Shown in pieces: positions 43,674 to 54,095 of a DNA stretch of 64,000 bases. Position numbers and translations under genes: made by a program. Source of the stretch: Sphaerosporella brunnea (lineage: Eukaryota; Ascomycota; Pezizomycetes; Pezizales; Pyronemataceae); NCBI GenBank assembly GCA_008704415.1, contig VXIS01000209.1, positions 1 to 64,000 of the forward strand, given 5' to 3'. Each line of letters begins with the position of its first letter. Position 1 is the stretch's first letter. The notes beneath the pieces are model-generated. The model saw nothing but the letters and a program-made list of their open reading frames with translations, ran no database searches and was not told where the DNA came from.

Positions 43674-44339
43674 TCATCCCCTGAAAAATCCCAACCTCCG
43701 CTCCTCCAACACGCGAACGATCGGCCGGTGGATCCCGGCCTCTCGGAGCCTGGTTCGCAGCGAGGCACGGCCGAAGTCAGCTCTCCCTTGTGCCCCTGGC
43801 ACTGGCTTTGCAAGCTCGTCCAGGTCACGGACAACTACCAACGAAAGTTAGCATCTTGCAACACTCGAGAACAGCCAGCACTTACAATTGTCCGCGTCGT
43901 GGTAAAAGCATGTTCGGCCCAATCGGATGCGGCCGAACTTGTCGACCGCTGGGCTTCCTGGCCAAAACGTTGTCCACATGACGCCTGCCATGGTGCTGGG
44001 GCGGCGACGTGGGAAGTTGCGACGCAGCCACAGCTCCTCGTGGCTGGGAGTCGCTGGAGGAGCCCCGGTAGTCGGATCCACCGGGCTGCCGGTGGTGTCT
44101 GGTGGCGGAAATCCGGTGGCGGGCTGCTCGTTGCTCTCGGAATCGGAATCGTCATCTCCCGTAAGGTCAATCGGATCGGCTGAGGTGCCGGATCCAGCCG
44201 TCTTCGGCTTCTTGCAGGGGCGTGGGCAGGGAGTGGGGTTGTACTCGTCGTCATCGTCGATGTCGGAGGATGGGGACCGCGAGCGTTTGTGGGAGGTGTG
44301 TGGTGGCGGCGGGTTGTGTGCGATTTTGGGTGTCGTCAT
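43674..44339 (-). CDS. Uncharacterised disordered nuclear-type protein, two exons
   Basis: Coding exons 44339-43886 and 43834-43674, 204 residues. The intron is 43885-43835 (51 bp): GTAAGT, branch-like GCTAAC, TAG. Splicing restores an open frame from the acceptor side (DADNF-VRDLDELAKPV). The N terminus has a basic HKRSRSPSS stretch, an acidic run, PCKKPKTAG (possible nuclear signal) and DPIDLTGDDD, which fits a SUMO-interacting motif. The rest is Pro-rich and then a short globular-looking part. A TATA box lies 49 bp upstream of the ATG. No family recognised. Further exons downstream are possible because the minus-strand frames at 42.5-42.9 kb are similar in style. Confidence 0.5.
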
Positions 44340-44387
44340 GGTGGTGGTTGGCTGGAAGGATTGTGGCCGAGAGCTGGTGAAATGTCG

Positions 44388-44395
44388 TATTTATA
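44388..44395 (-). promoter_or_regulatory. TATA box for the 44339 gene
   Basis: TATAAATA on the minus strand, 49 bp upstream of the ATG. The identical octamer precedes the ORF at 51972 at a similar distance. Confidence 0.6.
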
Positions 44396-44484
44396 TGCCC
44401 GTTGGAAGGTAGACTGCGCGGCCCCATTCACGCTCATCGTGGGTCCGGTTGCCATTGACGCTGGGCTGGCGCTGCTCTTGATGT

Positions 44485-44833
44485 CAGTGTTCCTAATAGC
44501 CGGCCCAAAAAAGCCCGGCTGTGCGGGCGGGCTGCCAAAAGGCAACAGCCCGGCTGTCTCAAAATGACGACGGGCTGGCTGTTGGGCTGTCGGGCTGCCA
44601 AGCACTTTCGACTGAGGTGAACGTGTCATGCAACCATCAGTTTGACCTAGTTACGTCTTAAACGGAAGAGTGTTTCTGTGCAGCTGTTGCTCCATGCCCC
44701 ATAGCGCATGATCCCTGCTTCCGCTGGCAGCCAGCCCGCCGTGGGCTGCAGCCCAAACAGCCCGCCCGTCTTTTCGATCAGCCCATGCAGCCCAGCATCA
44801 GCCCGACGGGCGAGCTGGCTATTGGGAACACTG
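44485..44833. mobile_element. hAT-type MITE, family A, copy 2
   Basis: 349 bp with ends CAGTGTTCCTAATAGCC...GGCTATTGGGAACACTG and an exact 8-bp duplication CTTGATGT at 44477-44484 and 44834-44841. It has the same GC-rich CAGCCCG/GGGCTG blocks at both ends as copy 1. The middle (44610-44710) is unrelated or diverged. Non-coding. Confidence 0.9.
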
Positions 44834-44841
44834 CTTGATGT

Positions 44842-45445
44842 CACTCGGTTTTTGGGACTCAGCTACGATGCCTTTGATAATGCACGCTCACGTTGAGCAC
44901 ACACATGAGCCTACAGCAAGTGTTACTCCACTCGGGCTTATGGTGCTAGGGTGGGGTCACCGGCCGACAGTCTTCACCACTAAGCATTGTTTTCTTAGTT
45001 GCTGACACCTCACAAGCATACCTTTATGGCGTATTCAAAGGCTTCAAGGCGCGGAGAACTCGCTTTATGAAAGCGTTAGTTTCGCGTTGTCGGACGTCCC
45101 ACTGCGTCCTTCCTCGCTGTCGTTCAGCGGAGCCCGATGCTCGATTCATATCCTACCTGTTGATTTGTTGAACTGGGCGGCGATGTGCCGCGTCGTATAA
45201 CCTGTTTGCGATTAGGAATGCCATTGTTGTTGGATTTGTCCCACAATATCAGCTGGAACCCACACTGATTTTGAAGCAGCCATGGAACGAGCGCCAGCAA
45301 GATGATCGTGGAGCGGAACCATGGAATGGGATCGAAGTGGGAGGAGCTGGGGCGAGTGATCGCGAGTGAGGCCTCTCGCCTTTGTACATCACTCCTCGAC
45401 CACACCGCACCTCGCCCTCCAACCCCCTACCACGACCGAAATCGA
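44842..45445. other. No supported gene
   Basis: Short ORFs only. Confidence 0.45.
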
Positions 45446-45449
45446 ACTT

Positions 45450-47075
45450 CGACTGTTTGGGGCGAAGCGACTGCACAGCTCTACCATTCTGGCTGCAACG
45501 TAGAGTACATATGAATTTACATTAAGTGGCGCTGTACTAATGACTGCACGCCACACGGCTGTTGACTCGTCGTCTTGCTAAACAACGACATCGACAGTCA
45601 ACACTCTTTCAGACATCATGCCTTCCGAACACCTCTAAAAGCCGTTCTCAACTATGATAGCGTTGCCGTGCAACGCTATAAGATGATTGCAAAGCTCCTG
45701 CCTCCCGCTCTTCGTCCACCGGTGCTGGAACGATTCCAGCACCGTCAAAACCAATGGGCAATCCAACGTCGGACCGCGGATGTCAACAAGCTGATTGCTC
45801 GTATGGAGCGGCAGCTTGGAGCAGTGCAACCACAGCTTGCTCCTCCACAGGCCTCTCCTGTTTGGGCGATCGACACCCAGGAGGAACCTGAGCGAGAGAC
45901 GTTGGCATCCACCACTGCCAAGCGCATGCCCCACAACACAGGAGGGCCATCCCGACCGACCGTCAGCACCCCTGAGGACTGCTCCCGCCCAGCATCCTTC
46001 GTTGGATGCACTCCGAGTCTGGATCCGTCCGTCTCGGCCCTTACAAACACCGGCGATTTTCCCGACGCTGCGGCTGTTGTCGCACGATAGCAATGCTCTG
46101 TCCACAGTGCACGACCCGAGTACTTCGGAAGATGCATTGACCCCCGCGGAAGAGATTGATGCCGTTGTCCGCGTCGGGATTCTATCCCCCGGCGCGGCGA
46201 TGCGAATGACTCGCCTTGTGGAGAAGCTGAAGTCCGATAGAGGCAGGCAGCGCATTTTGAAGAAGGTCACCACGACCTTCTTGAATTGGGTTAATGATGG
46301 AGTCACTTGCTCTGATATTGGCTTCGGAGGGATGAGCATGGATACTGACTGAGCGTTGCCAGGCGCAGCATTATGTTTGATGTGTACTACGAGTTTAATT
46401 GCCTGTTCGCCTGCTTGATGTGACTATTTCATAACGTTTAACTTTTGCTGGATCTGCTGTGCCCCCTAAAACTTCATCGATGAATATGTGAATTCACTGC
46501 CGAGCCGCCGCCGGCACACCATCCACGGATCTCCAAGACCTCGAGTTTCAGCCACTGGTGGCATTACTGATATCGCATTAGCGCCTAGCATTTCCCCAAC
46601 TTTTTGCGGGTGGCGTGGTGTTTGACGAAGTCGCTCGCATTCAATGACACCGAAAGAGTGCCTACCATCCAACACTCCGCCCAACGCACGTCATGTCATG
46701 ACATCGGGACCCCACTACGGTTCGCCACACTGTAATGTGCGATACTACTGCGAAAAAGCGTTTCTTCATTCTACAACGTTCCATTCAATGTACAATCACC
46801 ATACGAAAACCCCCTTCGAGGTTTTTTCGGTTTACTTATATGAAATTCGACCGCCTTTGGTTATATACGAGTGAACATCCGTGTGGTGACCACACGGTGT
46901 TCAGTCATCAGTACAGCGCCACTGAATGCAAAGTCATATGTTCGTCGCAGTCAGGGCGTATGTGTGTGAAACACGGCGCAGTTGCTTTCATTCAGTGTCA
47001 TCGCTAAAGCTCCTCCACGGCTCCGCTACAGAATGATAGAGCCGCGCAGTCGCTTCGCTCCAAATCTGACGGTTG
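45450..47075. mobile_element. Unit with long imperfect terminal inverted repeats and an internal ORF
   Basis: The left arm (about 45458-45545) matches the reverse complement of the right arm (about 46903-47066) in two blocks. The outer block is TTTGG-G-GCGAAGCGACTGC followed by GCTCTA-CATTCTG. The inner block is CATATGA-TTT-CATT then AGTGGCGCTGTACT-ATGACTG. The right arm has about 80 extra bases between the blocks. An ORF lies between the arms. This arrangement suggests a DNA transposon or fold-back unit. No target duplication was identified because the outer limits are uncertain. Confidence 0.55.
45575..46352 (+). pseudogene. Frameshifted unrecognised ORF inside the inverted-repeat unit
   Basis: Two overlapping frames join into one plausible protein. 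The first frame (to 46090) includes MIAKLLPPALRPPVLERFQH and a Pro/Thr-rich linker. The second (about 46070-46352) includes AEEIDAVVRVGILSPGAAM and a helical end, VTTTFLNWVNDGVTCSDIGF. A one-base shift near 46070 separates them, and no in-frame ATG starts the first before codon 29 or so. Not a recognised transposase. It could be an accessory protein or a captured gene. Confidence 0.45.
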
Positions 47076-47096
47076 GAAACTTTGGGTTGAGCCACG

Positions 47097-47165
47097 GGAA
47101 AAACGCCACCGGGAAACGCCACCGGGAAACGCCACCGTAAAACGCCACCGGGAATCGCCACACCT
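47097..47165. repeat. Short tandem CGCCACCGGGAAA repeats
   Basis: Five 13-bp units, the outer ones altered, just outside the right arm of the inverted-repeat unit. Confidence 0.75.
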
Positions 47166-48235
47166 TTGCCCATTATAGGGATAGATAGTGAGAAGCGACT
47201 GTGCTACCCCTTACGCTGGGGCTACCACATCGGCCTACAGCTGGTATAGTCAATGACCAGTCATTCGATCAGGCTTCGCACGTGGCTTTCAACCCGGTGA
47301 GTGCGTGGAACTTTAGTTTTGTGCCGGAAACAAAACCAGTTACCTGGGAAGCGTTACTGAAAAACCTGTCCGTCAAAATCGCTAGACAGTGAGCGTTAGT
47401 TTTGCAGTTGAGGGTTTGAGTGTTCTCGAGCACGGGAGAAAGCAACAAAGCACGGTGCGGCACCAGTGGTTATCGTGCCCTGCGTTGAGACTCACTCGGT
47501 GCTATGTAGAGCGAGCCATTTAGTGTCAGATACATACCCGTGGAATCAAACCGGTATAACAAAGGGACGGGCGACAACCATCAAAGGAGTTGTGACCACA
47601 CACAAGGTAGAACAGAATCCAACAAAAAAAAAGGGGCACCGGTCTTCCTAGAAGCAAACGGGAGCCAATCCGCGGGCCTCCAGGCAGGGCCAACAGCGGG
47701 ATTATTACGCTCTAACCCAATGAACTCGAGACGCTGGTACGATCAGTCTCACATCATTCTGGCTGATGAGCATTTCCGTGCTCACATTCATCGGCGCCAC
47801 TCAATCTCACTCTCCTGTGTGATTGAAATCGTAGCTCCCGATGCTCTCTGAGCAAAACATAGCATTATCTGCCGTGCTTTGCTGCGAGTCTTCAGCATGT
47901 TCTCATCATGTTGCGGTTCCATCGCCAGTCCTTTCGTTAGGAATGACGGTTATGACGAGTCTATAGACAACGGCTGCCGTATGACAACATCCTCCTGTGT
48001 GACGTGGCCCCGCACACAACTCAGCGTCAAGCAATACGATTTTATACGCGGAGCACAGCCTAGCAATGGACGACAGGGACAAGCCAGCTCTGGAGCTTCC
48101 CTAGTTCGCTTTCTCAGGCCGAGCCGCCCAACAAAAGCACATCTGACGGCGCGGTGTAGTCTAGCAGAATCGCTCCCAGATAGTAGGGCATCGGGAAGCG
48201 CCTGAAGTTGGGGAGTTAAATGGGGTTGGGATTAC

Positions 48236-49308
48236 TAATGATGGACACAAGCCGAGCCGGCCCGAGCCAAAAGCTCGAGCTTCAAGCCGAGCCGAGTAGA
48301 GCCTGACCGCCTGACGAGCCGAGCCAGCTCGAACGGGTTGCCCGCCGAGCCGAGCTTTTGGATTGAGCCCGATGGTGTGAGACGAATCTAAATGGCGTTT
48401 GGGGCTGAAAATACAATATTCTATCGAACCACATGATTGCGAAAGCTCAAAGAAATGGCCACCCACACGTCCTCTTCAACCCGCACCGGAACACACTCAC
48501 AGAAAAATCACCATGGCTGCACGGTTCCAGGCCGCTCCCTCGTCAGCGGAAGGGTCCCAAGCCGCTTCCTCTTCAGCGGAATATGAAATCGAGGCCTTGT
48601 ACCAGAATATGGCGGGTAGTTGGGGTAGTTGCTACTTGAAATCTGTTTGTTGGTGTTAACTGACCGGGCGGACTAGACACTTACTACAGAGCTGCCGGCG
48701 CGCAAACCCTTAGTGGGCTCAACACTTCCAGGTTTGATGCCTGCTTATATAAGAGAAGCATCATCTTCTGCGGGAGGGTATAGATAGAAGCGTCCGGAAT
48801 GGAAGTCAACTCCGACCCAGACAGTTTGCAATCAGTTAGGCCAGCCAAGAGACAAAAAACACAAGCTGGGAGGTCTCATAGTGCCGGATCCACACCAACT
48901 GAGCAGGCAAAGCACCTCGTACGATGCTGTCACTGTTCAAAGACCTGTGGACCGTACAACGCTGAGTATACAACCACCAGCGCTTGGAAAAGACATGTTG
49001 AGATTCATCATCGTGGAATCCCAGCTGATGAACCAACGGAGCGCCAGATGATCAAAGCAATACGAAAAGAATTCAGGCAGGCTTCGGATCCGTGGACTAA
49101 AGCTACTATCTATGGTGTATCTGCACGTCCGGTGGGTGAATCATTTAAGGCTGAAGTCTGCCGTCGCCTTTTAGCAGAATTCATCATTGAATCAAGCTCG
49201 GCATTCTCCATCGTTGAAAACCCCACCTTCCAGAAGCTGGTTCGCTATATGCAGTCTCAAGTGCCACTTGTCGTACGTGGTACCGTGCAAACGGATATAA
49301 TCCAAACA
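48236..49308 (+). mobile_element. Truncated hAT transposon
   Basis: Left end at TAATGATGGACACAAGCCG (48236), followed by a dense block of GAGCCGAGC/AGCTCGAGC motifs (48250-48365), the same style of subterminal repeats seen in the 56732 MITE. The transposase reading begins at 48799 and stops being hAT-like at about 49305, where copia sequence starts. The right end and about three quarters of the transposase are missing. Confidence 0.7.
48513..48787 (+). CDS. Small two-exon ORF in the hAT element
   Basis: Predicted 66 residues: exon 48513-48615, intron 48616-48689 (74 bp, GTAGTT, TTAACTGACC, TTACTACAG), exon 48690-48787. The ATG is in good context (CACCATGG). It lies between the element's subterminal repeats and the transposase ATG 12 bp further on, so it may be an alternative 5' exon or a leader ORF of the transposase. 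Function unknown. Confidence 0.35.
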
Positions 49309-49350
49309 ACAATCTCCTTAGCATCCTTCAACTCCTTCGCCAGCAAATGA
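48799..49350 (+). pseudogene. hAT transposase, N-terminal fragment
   Basis: 183 codons. A BED-type zinc finger at about residues 43-73 has CCHCSKTC then WKRHVEIHH. After it comes the hAT region around RLLAEFIIESSSAFSIVENP, QKLVRYMQSQ, which is conserved in hAT transposases ahead of the RNase H-like core. The DDE catalytic core and the C-terminal dimerisation domain are absent, since the frame runs into copia sequence at about 49305. A full protein would be 600-800 residues. Non-functional. Confidence 0.75.
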
Positions 49351-49600
49351 AGATCAACTTTGATGAAGACAAAGCTACCCTGACCTTCGATCACTGCGAT
49401 GTGGGCACCGCTTACATCAAGAAAGATCTCTTCGTGTTGCACTGTAACGAGTCGGCCACCGTCGATGATTAACCCGTTGTGTTTGCAGCCATCTCAGCTC
49501 GGCAGAACGCTAAGGATATCCTTCTTTGGCACGCCCGCCTCGGTCATCTCAGTCTACCTGCAGTCAAACGAGCCTGCTCCGGCGTCGGATAAACTAAGCT
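49305..49600 (+). pseudogene. Copia Pol fragment (protease end and GAG-pre-integrase)
   Basis: Frame reads NNNLLSILQLLRQQ, then a 50-residue linker, a TAA, then DILLWHARLGHLSLPAVKRA, the classic GAG-pre-integrase motif of Ty1/copia. No integrase core follows. It abuts the hAT fragment directly. Confidence 0.65.
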
Positions 49601-49609
49601 GTATCTCCT

Positions 49610-50703
49610 CTCTCAACCTCGTCGTTCAACAGGTACATCACTGTTCACCGGGGCTGTTGCACATCGCAAACCAGACCTGTTTCACCGTGTGCATCTTCCA
49701 GTAATATACGATGTCCCCGGAGCGCTGTACTGCCTGAGAAACATGTCATGATCGAGTTCAAACCGTCATTGATTGAATCACTACTCGAACAAAAAGCACA
49801 TTAACGGGCGCCACTGCGTGAGTGGGTCCTTTTTCATGCCCAGTGGCAAAGACTGCGACAAAAACGAACACAACCCGGAGCGTCTTACCGAATTCTTCAT
49901 GTTCTTCTGTGCAGGAATAGCAGCCGCCTCCGAGCCACCCGGGTCCTGCAAATCATTGGTGTCTCTCTTATCTTTGTCAATATAATCTCTTGGTTTGGCC
50001 TGTTTTAAACGTGAAGGAAGTCCTGCCAGCGAACGTTGATTTCCGCAAGATGGACGCTATCCATTTCGACGTTTGTCGAGGCCCGGATCTCAGCAGGTAG
50101 CGCAAGTGTTCACCATCGTCGGGTGGCACAGTCTGGATCTTTATCTGTCCTAGTTGCACACCGGCATTCGCTGTTGATGGGGGGTTAGAATGTTTGAAAA
50201 CACCTGCAGCGGAAACAGTCCAGACAACATCCCGCTAACGGGCATATTGTGTTGGATTAGCCACCACAAGGATCAAGCTGGGACATTGCACGTGGGTGGA
50301 AACAATGAAAACCACCAGAACCCTGAGTGTATCGAAAGAACATCGGCGGTGTTTCCCTGTTTCCCACCAGTTGTTCCCCTGAAAGCGCAGTCTTTGATCG
50401 CCGAACCATCTTAACCGTCTCCGAAAATGAAGCGTCGGCTCGGTTCTTGGCACTCGCGATAATGCAGAATAACGACGACTCCACAGTCGTGGGATTCGGT
50501 CTTGATGGGGGAATGAACCGGACAGGATGGTGACCACGTAGCGTAGGCCCGCACCTCGGGGTGAAAGGTTTTCAGCACGCTCATGTTCGTTTTCATCTTC
50601 GGCTCCAGGCGCACAATTTGGGAAAGTGGGTGGCCCCAGGATGATATCAATATCTTATGTGATGCACAAGATTTTCGCGGCGCGCGCCGCTCACGCAGTC
50701 ATG
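49610..50703. other. No supported gene
   Basis: Short ORFs on both strands, none recognised. Confidence 0.45.
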
Positions 50704-50756
50704 GTTTGTTTTTGTTTTAATCATGATGTATTCGGCCGCTTGCGGCCATGACATAC
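50704..50756 (-). repeat. LINE-type 3' tail, copy 3
   Basis: Minus strand GTCATGGCCGCAAGCGGCC, then GAATACATCATGATT, then A-rich AAAACAAAAACAAAC. Matches the copies at 391 and 40009. The hairpin arms are perfect in this copy. No LINE coding found upstream. Confidence 0.55.
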
Positions 50757-50759
50757 CGG

Positions 50760-51920
50760 GAGAAAGGAAAGACTATGCTACCCCCCGGGATACAGAGGTC
50801 CCGCTGCCGGAGCCTAAGGAAAAAGACAAAGGAAATCACACCGAGTGTGAGTCGCACCGAAGAAACTCGTTACGTCTAATACATGATGCCCTAGCTGGGC
50901 CAGCATCCCACTTTGGTCGTCGGGTCCATCCTCGTTCCCGCTTTCCTGGTATGCGAGTCCGCGCCACAATAATACCTAGCATTACGCGCGAGCACATCCA
51001 GAAGTCCCGGCTCAAGAACGGCAATGAGAACAGCCGGTTGCCTGAAGCCTTTGATGGGGCCAAAAACTGCGTGCCGATATAGCTCTAATGCGGCGTCCGA
51101 TAGGCGTCCAAAGTTTGCCGCACTACAATGGGACAAGGTCACTGCGAAGGAGCACAAGTCCACGACGAGTATTCATCGTTTTCAGCGACTACTACACTAG
51201 CAAACTGCGTGCTGGCAGAGCACATGCTGCGCACGGAACGTTTTGTTTATGACCACAAAGCCGTTGTCAAGGAGCTGATCTTTTGACTGACCGAAGAAAA
51301 TCAATTGCAACGGACCCGCACACCCGCTGCGAGAGATTGTGCAGGACTAGCAGCCAGATCGGCAGCAGAGCAAACCTGTGTTTTACGCGGTGTCTTGCCA
51401 CCAGGTGGATTGATCTGAGTGCAGTCGGAACATCCGTACGGAGGAGAGCCACGCAAACATCCTAGATTACCCGGTTTTGGGCTTTCGGTTATGGTGCGTG
51501 GCACCACAGACCCGCTATGCAGACGCTATTTGCGGAATGGCAGACGAAACAACTATAGCTTTCGTTCCACCCACAATCCTCCCTATTTTGGACAGCATCA
51601 AAGCATGTGTCTACGCCCTATACCGGTGAACGCAGCGGCGGCGGACAGCTGTGACCTGCAGAGAACATAAAGTCCATGCGCGAGGCATCAGATCTCTCAA
51701 CCGAGGCAAACTACATTCTCAATGGTTTATATACTCTGGTTGATGTGCATTTTATTCCGCTTCGCTGTGGACGGTGCAAACAACGCGTTGCGGCGATGTC
51801 GTTCCCACCAATGGATGACTCAGCTGCATGCTGTAGTGGCAGACTATGTGTGCAGCCAATGCATACGTCTGCGGTTCGATTCAACGATTTTAGGCGCACG
51901 CGGCAAAAGTCAAAAAACAA
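50760..51920. other. No supported gene
   Basis: Overlapping ORFs below 150 codons, none recognised. Confidence 0.45.
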
Positions 51921-51928
51921 TATAAATA
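51921..51928 (+). promoter_or_regulatory. TATA box upstream of the 51972 ORF
   Basis: TATAAATA, 51 bp from the ATG at 51972. Confidence 0.55.
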
Positions 51929-51971
51929 CGGGCCCAAAAGGCACCTGGCAGCGAAGTGAACAAGAAACACG

Positions 51972-52409
51972 ATGATCGAAATAGGGAGCAAGCCATGTTT
52001 TTTCGAGGGGTGCTGTGCGCGCGTCGATGATGCCCTGGGCGCACAAAATCGTAGCCAGACTGCCGGCGCCCCCCTTCTTCCTCCAGCAACTCCGCAACCA
52101 CCGCCCCCCCCCCCCCCCCACAAGAACCCGCCCACTGTCATCAAACTCGCGACTTCGGGCCACGCTGCCGTCAAAAAAATGGGCTCGTACGACAGAGATT
52201 ACGCACGGCTAGTTTCAGAGAAGGAGACGTTGAAATTGAAGGCGCAGCGAGCGCTGAAGTCCGTGTTGGAGACGAGCGGAGGGTGTTCAGAAGCCGCACA
52301 GCGCGTGACGGCGAGTCTCAGAGACCCCCGGGGGTGGCAGCCGCATCAGGCCGCCATCCAGATCTCCACGATACAACAGAGTGGCAACCCGACCAGCCGG
52401 AGATCCTAA
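51972..52409 (+). CDS. Uncharacterised ORF, first tandem paralogue
   Basis: 145 residues from ATG 51972. A Pro-rich segment (residues 35-52) includes a 16-base C run. It is followed by a basic helical stretch, EKETLKLKAQRALKSVLETS, and DPRGWQPHQAAI. This last part is repeated in the next ORF (KDTLKMKVQRALRRVLDTS, DPLGWQHHQPAI). The copy then diverges and ends early, so it looks like a truncated duplicate, though it retains the promoter-like TATA. The C run is a likely frameshift hotspot. Confidence 0.45.
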   Translation: MIEIGSKPCFFEGCCARVDDALGAQNRSQTAGAPLLPPATPQPPPPPPPHKNPPTVIKLATSGHAAVKKMGSYDRDYARLVSEKETLKLKAQRALKSVLETSGGCSEAAQRVTASLRDPRGWQPHQAAIQISTIQQSGNPTSRRS

Positions 52410-52711
52410 CCTTAACCCGGCTGCTGCCTTCTTCTCCAAGCAAGTCCGCAACAACCGCCTCCCCCCCACAAGAACCCGCCCACTGTCATCAAAATCGCGA
52501 CTTCAACCCACGCTGCTGCCAAAAGATGCTGTCATATGGCAACGATCACCATCGTCTCGCCTCGTGAGAAGGACACTCTGAAGATGAAGGTGCAGAGAGC
52601 GCTCAGGCGCGTTCTTGACACGAGCGGGGTAGGCTCAGCCGATGCGAAGCTCGTTACCGCGAACCTTCAAGACCCGCTGGGTTGGCAACACCATCAGCCC
52701 GCCATCGGGCA
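52064..52711 (+). repeat. Tandem duplication of about 300 bp
   Basis: 52064-52363 and 52419-52711 align along their length (for example CACAAGAACCCGCCCACTGT in both), about 55 bp apart. Copy 2 carries one extra base just after its ATG region relative to copy 1. Confidence 0.8.
52104..52119. repeat. Homopolymer of 16 C
   Basis: Uninterrupted run. The corresponding stretch in the downstream copy has only seven C after a T. Confidence 0.95.
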
Positions 52712-53105
52712 GGCTTTCGGTGCCAACGCGGAGCTGGCGGCCATCACGATCAGGTTTGTTCTGCGATCGTTAGGCGAACTCGACGAAATCTTGGACGTCC
52801 GATACCCGTTGGTGAGTCATCTGCACGATCACGATAAGCCGCTGCTGATACGCTGCCCCTCTCAGCCGCAGGCCCACCCGCACGTTCACCTCGATTTCGG
52901 GCCGCCGCCCAGCAGACCGCGAGCCGGACTTGCTTATTTTTTCCGAACTCGCTACATTCAGTTCCGCGGGTCTCGCAAAGTTAACCAGTGCGACCGGATG
53001 TTAGGGGAGGTTTCGCGGGTTGTTGGCAATCTCTATTCAATCGTCGTCGAGCAACAGCGACAGAACCGGGAGGTGATTCGTGACCGTCGGGCGAGGGTTG
53101 TCTGA
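52536..53105 (+). CDS. Uncharacterised ORF, second tandem paralogue
   Basis: 189 residues, not recognised. It is the longer member of the tandem pair. After the shared helical region it continues with QAFGANAELAAITIRFVLRS, a DEILDVRYPLVSHLHDHD stretch and a basic C terminus (QNREVIRDRRARVV). The ATG aligned with the paralogue is at 52526 but leads into a stop because of one extra base. The ATG at 52536 restores the shared frame. A conserved-looking length and the lack of stops suggest it may be the functional member. Confidence 0.45.
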   Translation: MATITIVSPREKDTLKMKVQRALRRVLDTSGVGSADAKLVTANLQDPLGWQHHQPAIGQAFGANAELAAITIRFVLRSLGELDEILDVRYPLVSHLHDHDKPLLIRCPSQPQAHPHVHLDFGPPPSRPRAGLAYFFRTRYIQFRGSRKVNQCDRMLGEVSRVVGNLYSIVVEQQRQNREVIRDRRARVV

Positions 53106-53914
53106 AGCGGGGAGCTTTGTGCAGGTCTTTTCGCTGTTCCCCACGGGGGGACGATTTGGTAGTTACTTTGTTGAAGTCGAAACGGAAAAAAACAGAACAA
53201 AACACAAAAAAAGAGATGATCGCCAGTGAGGCGGCGAAGATGTCACGATGTACCTTCTTTAAAGTTCTTTTGTCTTAGTCACACGATGTATGCTATTCCC
53301 GCAGCTCAGTTGAGCGGCGCCATATTAAGGCCGCGGCAATACAATGGCTACTTGACCACTCACCTTTCAAGTGATAGTCTTCGATTCCACATGACCTTTT
53401 GCCCCAATACGCCGACTCTCCGCTTCCAGTGCTTCGACGAAGTGGTGCTGTTTTCCTCGCAGCCATGCGAATCTCATCGTTTCTAAAGCTCCTCCATCAT
53501 CCCTCGCAGTGCCCCAACAGCCTGCACCTACGCTTGGATATGAACAGTATGTTGCACCCAGTGGGCGAGGCTATACGATGGGGATGCAATAGATTAGAAG
53601 GAAGATGATGTGATCGACACCTATTTTTAACCAGAACGTTCGGGGGAGCTAAACCCTCGCCGCCAGCACTCCGGCCTGTCCGGCGCCACGAGCGATACAT
53701 TGGCTTCGTTCCCTGTGTCCGGTGAGACTATATGCGATTCTCTACGACCGCTCGCTGCGAGTTCCATCCCTGGACACGAAACTAATGCATCTGTGATGGC
53801 CTGGCCCAGACATCTTCTCATGGCAGATGAAGTCGCTGCCGAAAATGTTACGCTGCGAAGGTTGACGGCATGAGGAATGCCTCCATGTTGGAAATAGTCT
53901 AGGTGTGGAGGTCA

Positions 53915-54095
53915 AGCGTAGGCGGGGTCGTAGATGATAGGAAAGGTGATTGTCTTGTTACGCTCTAAGAGGCTATCTAGGCGCGTATATATGCCCTTCA
54001 AAGCATCACCATGATGTCATTCGGTCCTCCATTATAGCATATCACTACTGCAAGCGCTCGCTCTTACTCTTCCTTATCCATGTCTTAACCATGCT
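53915..54095 (+). repeat. Possible diverged gypsy-type solo LTR
   Basis: Contains GGCTATCTAGGCGCGTATATATGCCC in pieces similar in order to the gypsy LTRs above (CTATCTAG, then a TATA-like stretch, then a pyrimidine-rich end). Similarity is limited and the ends are not defined. Confidence 0.25.
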
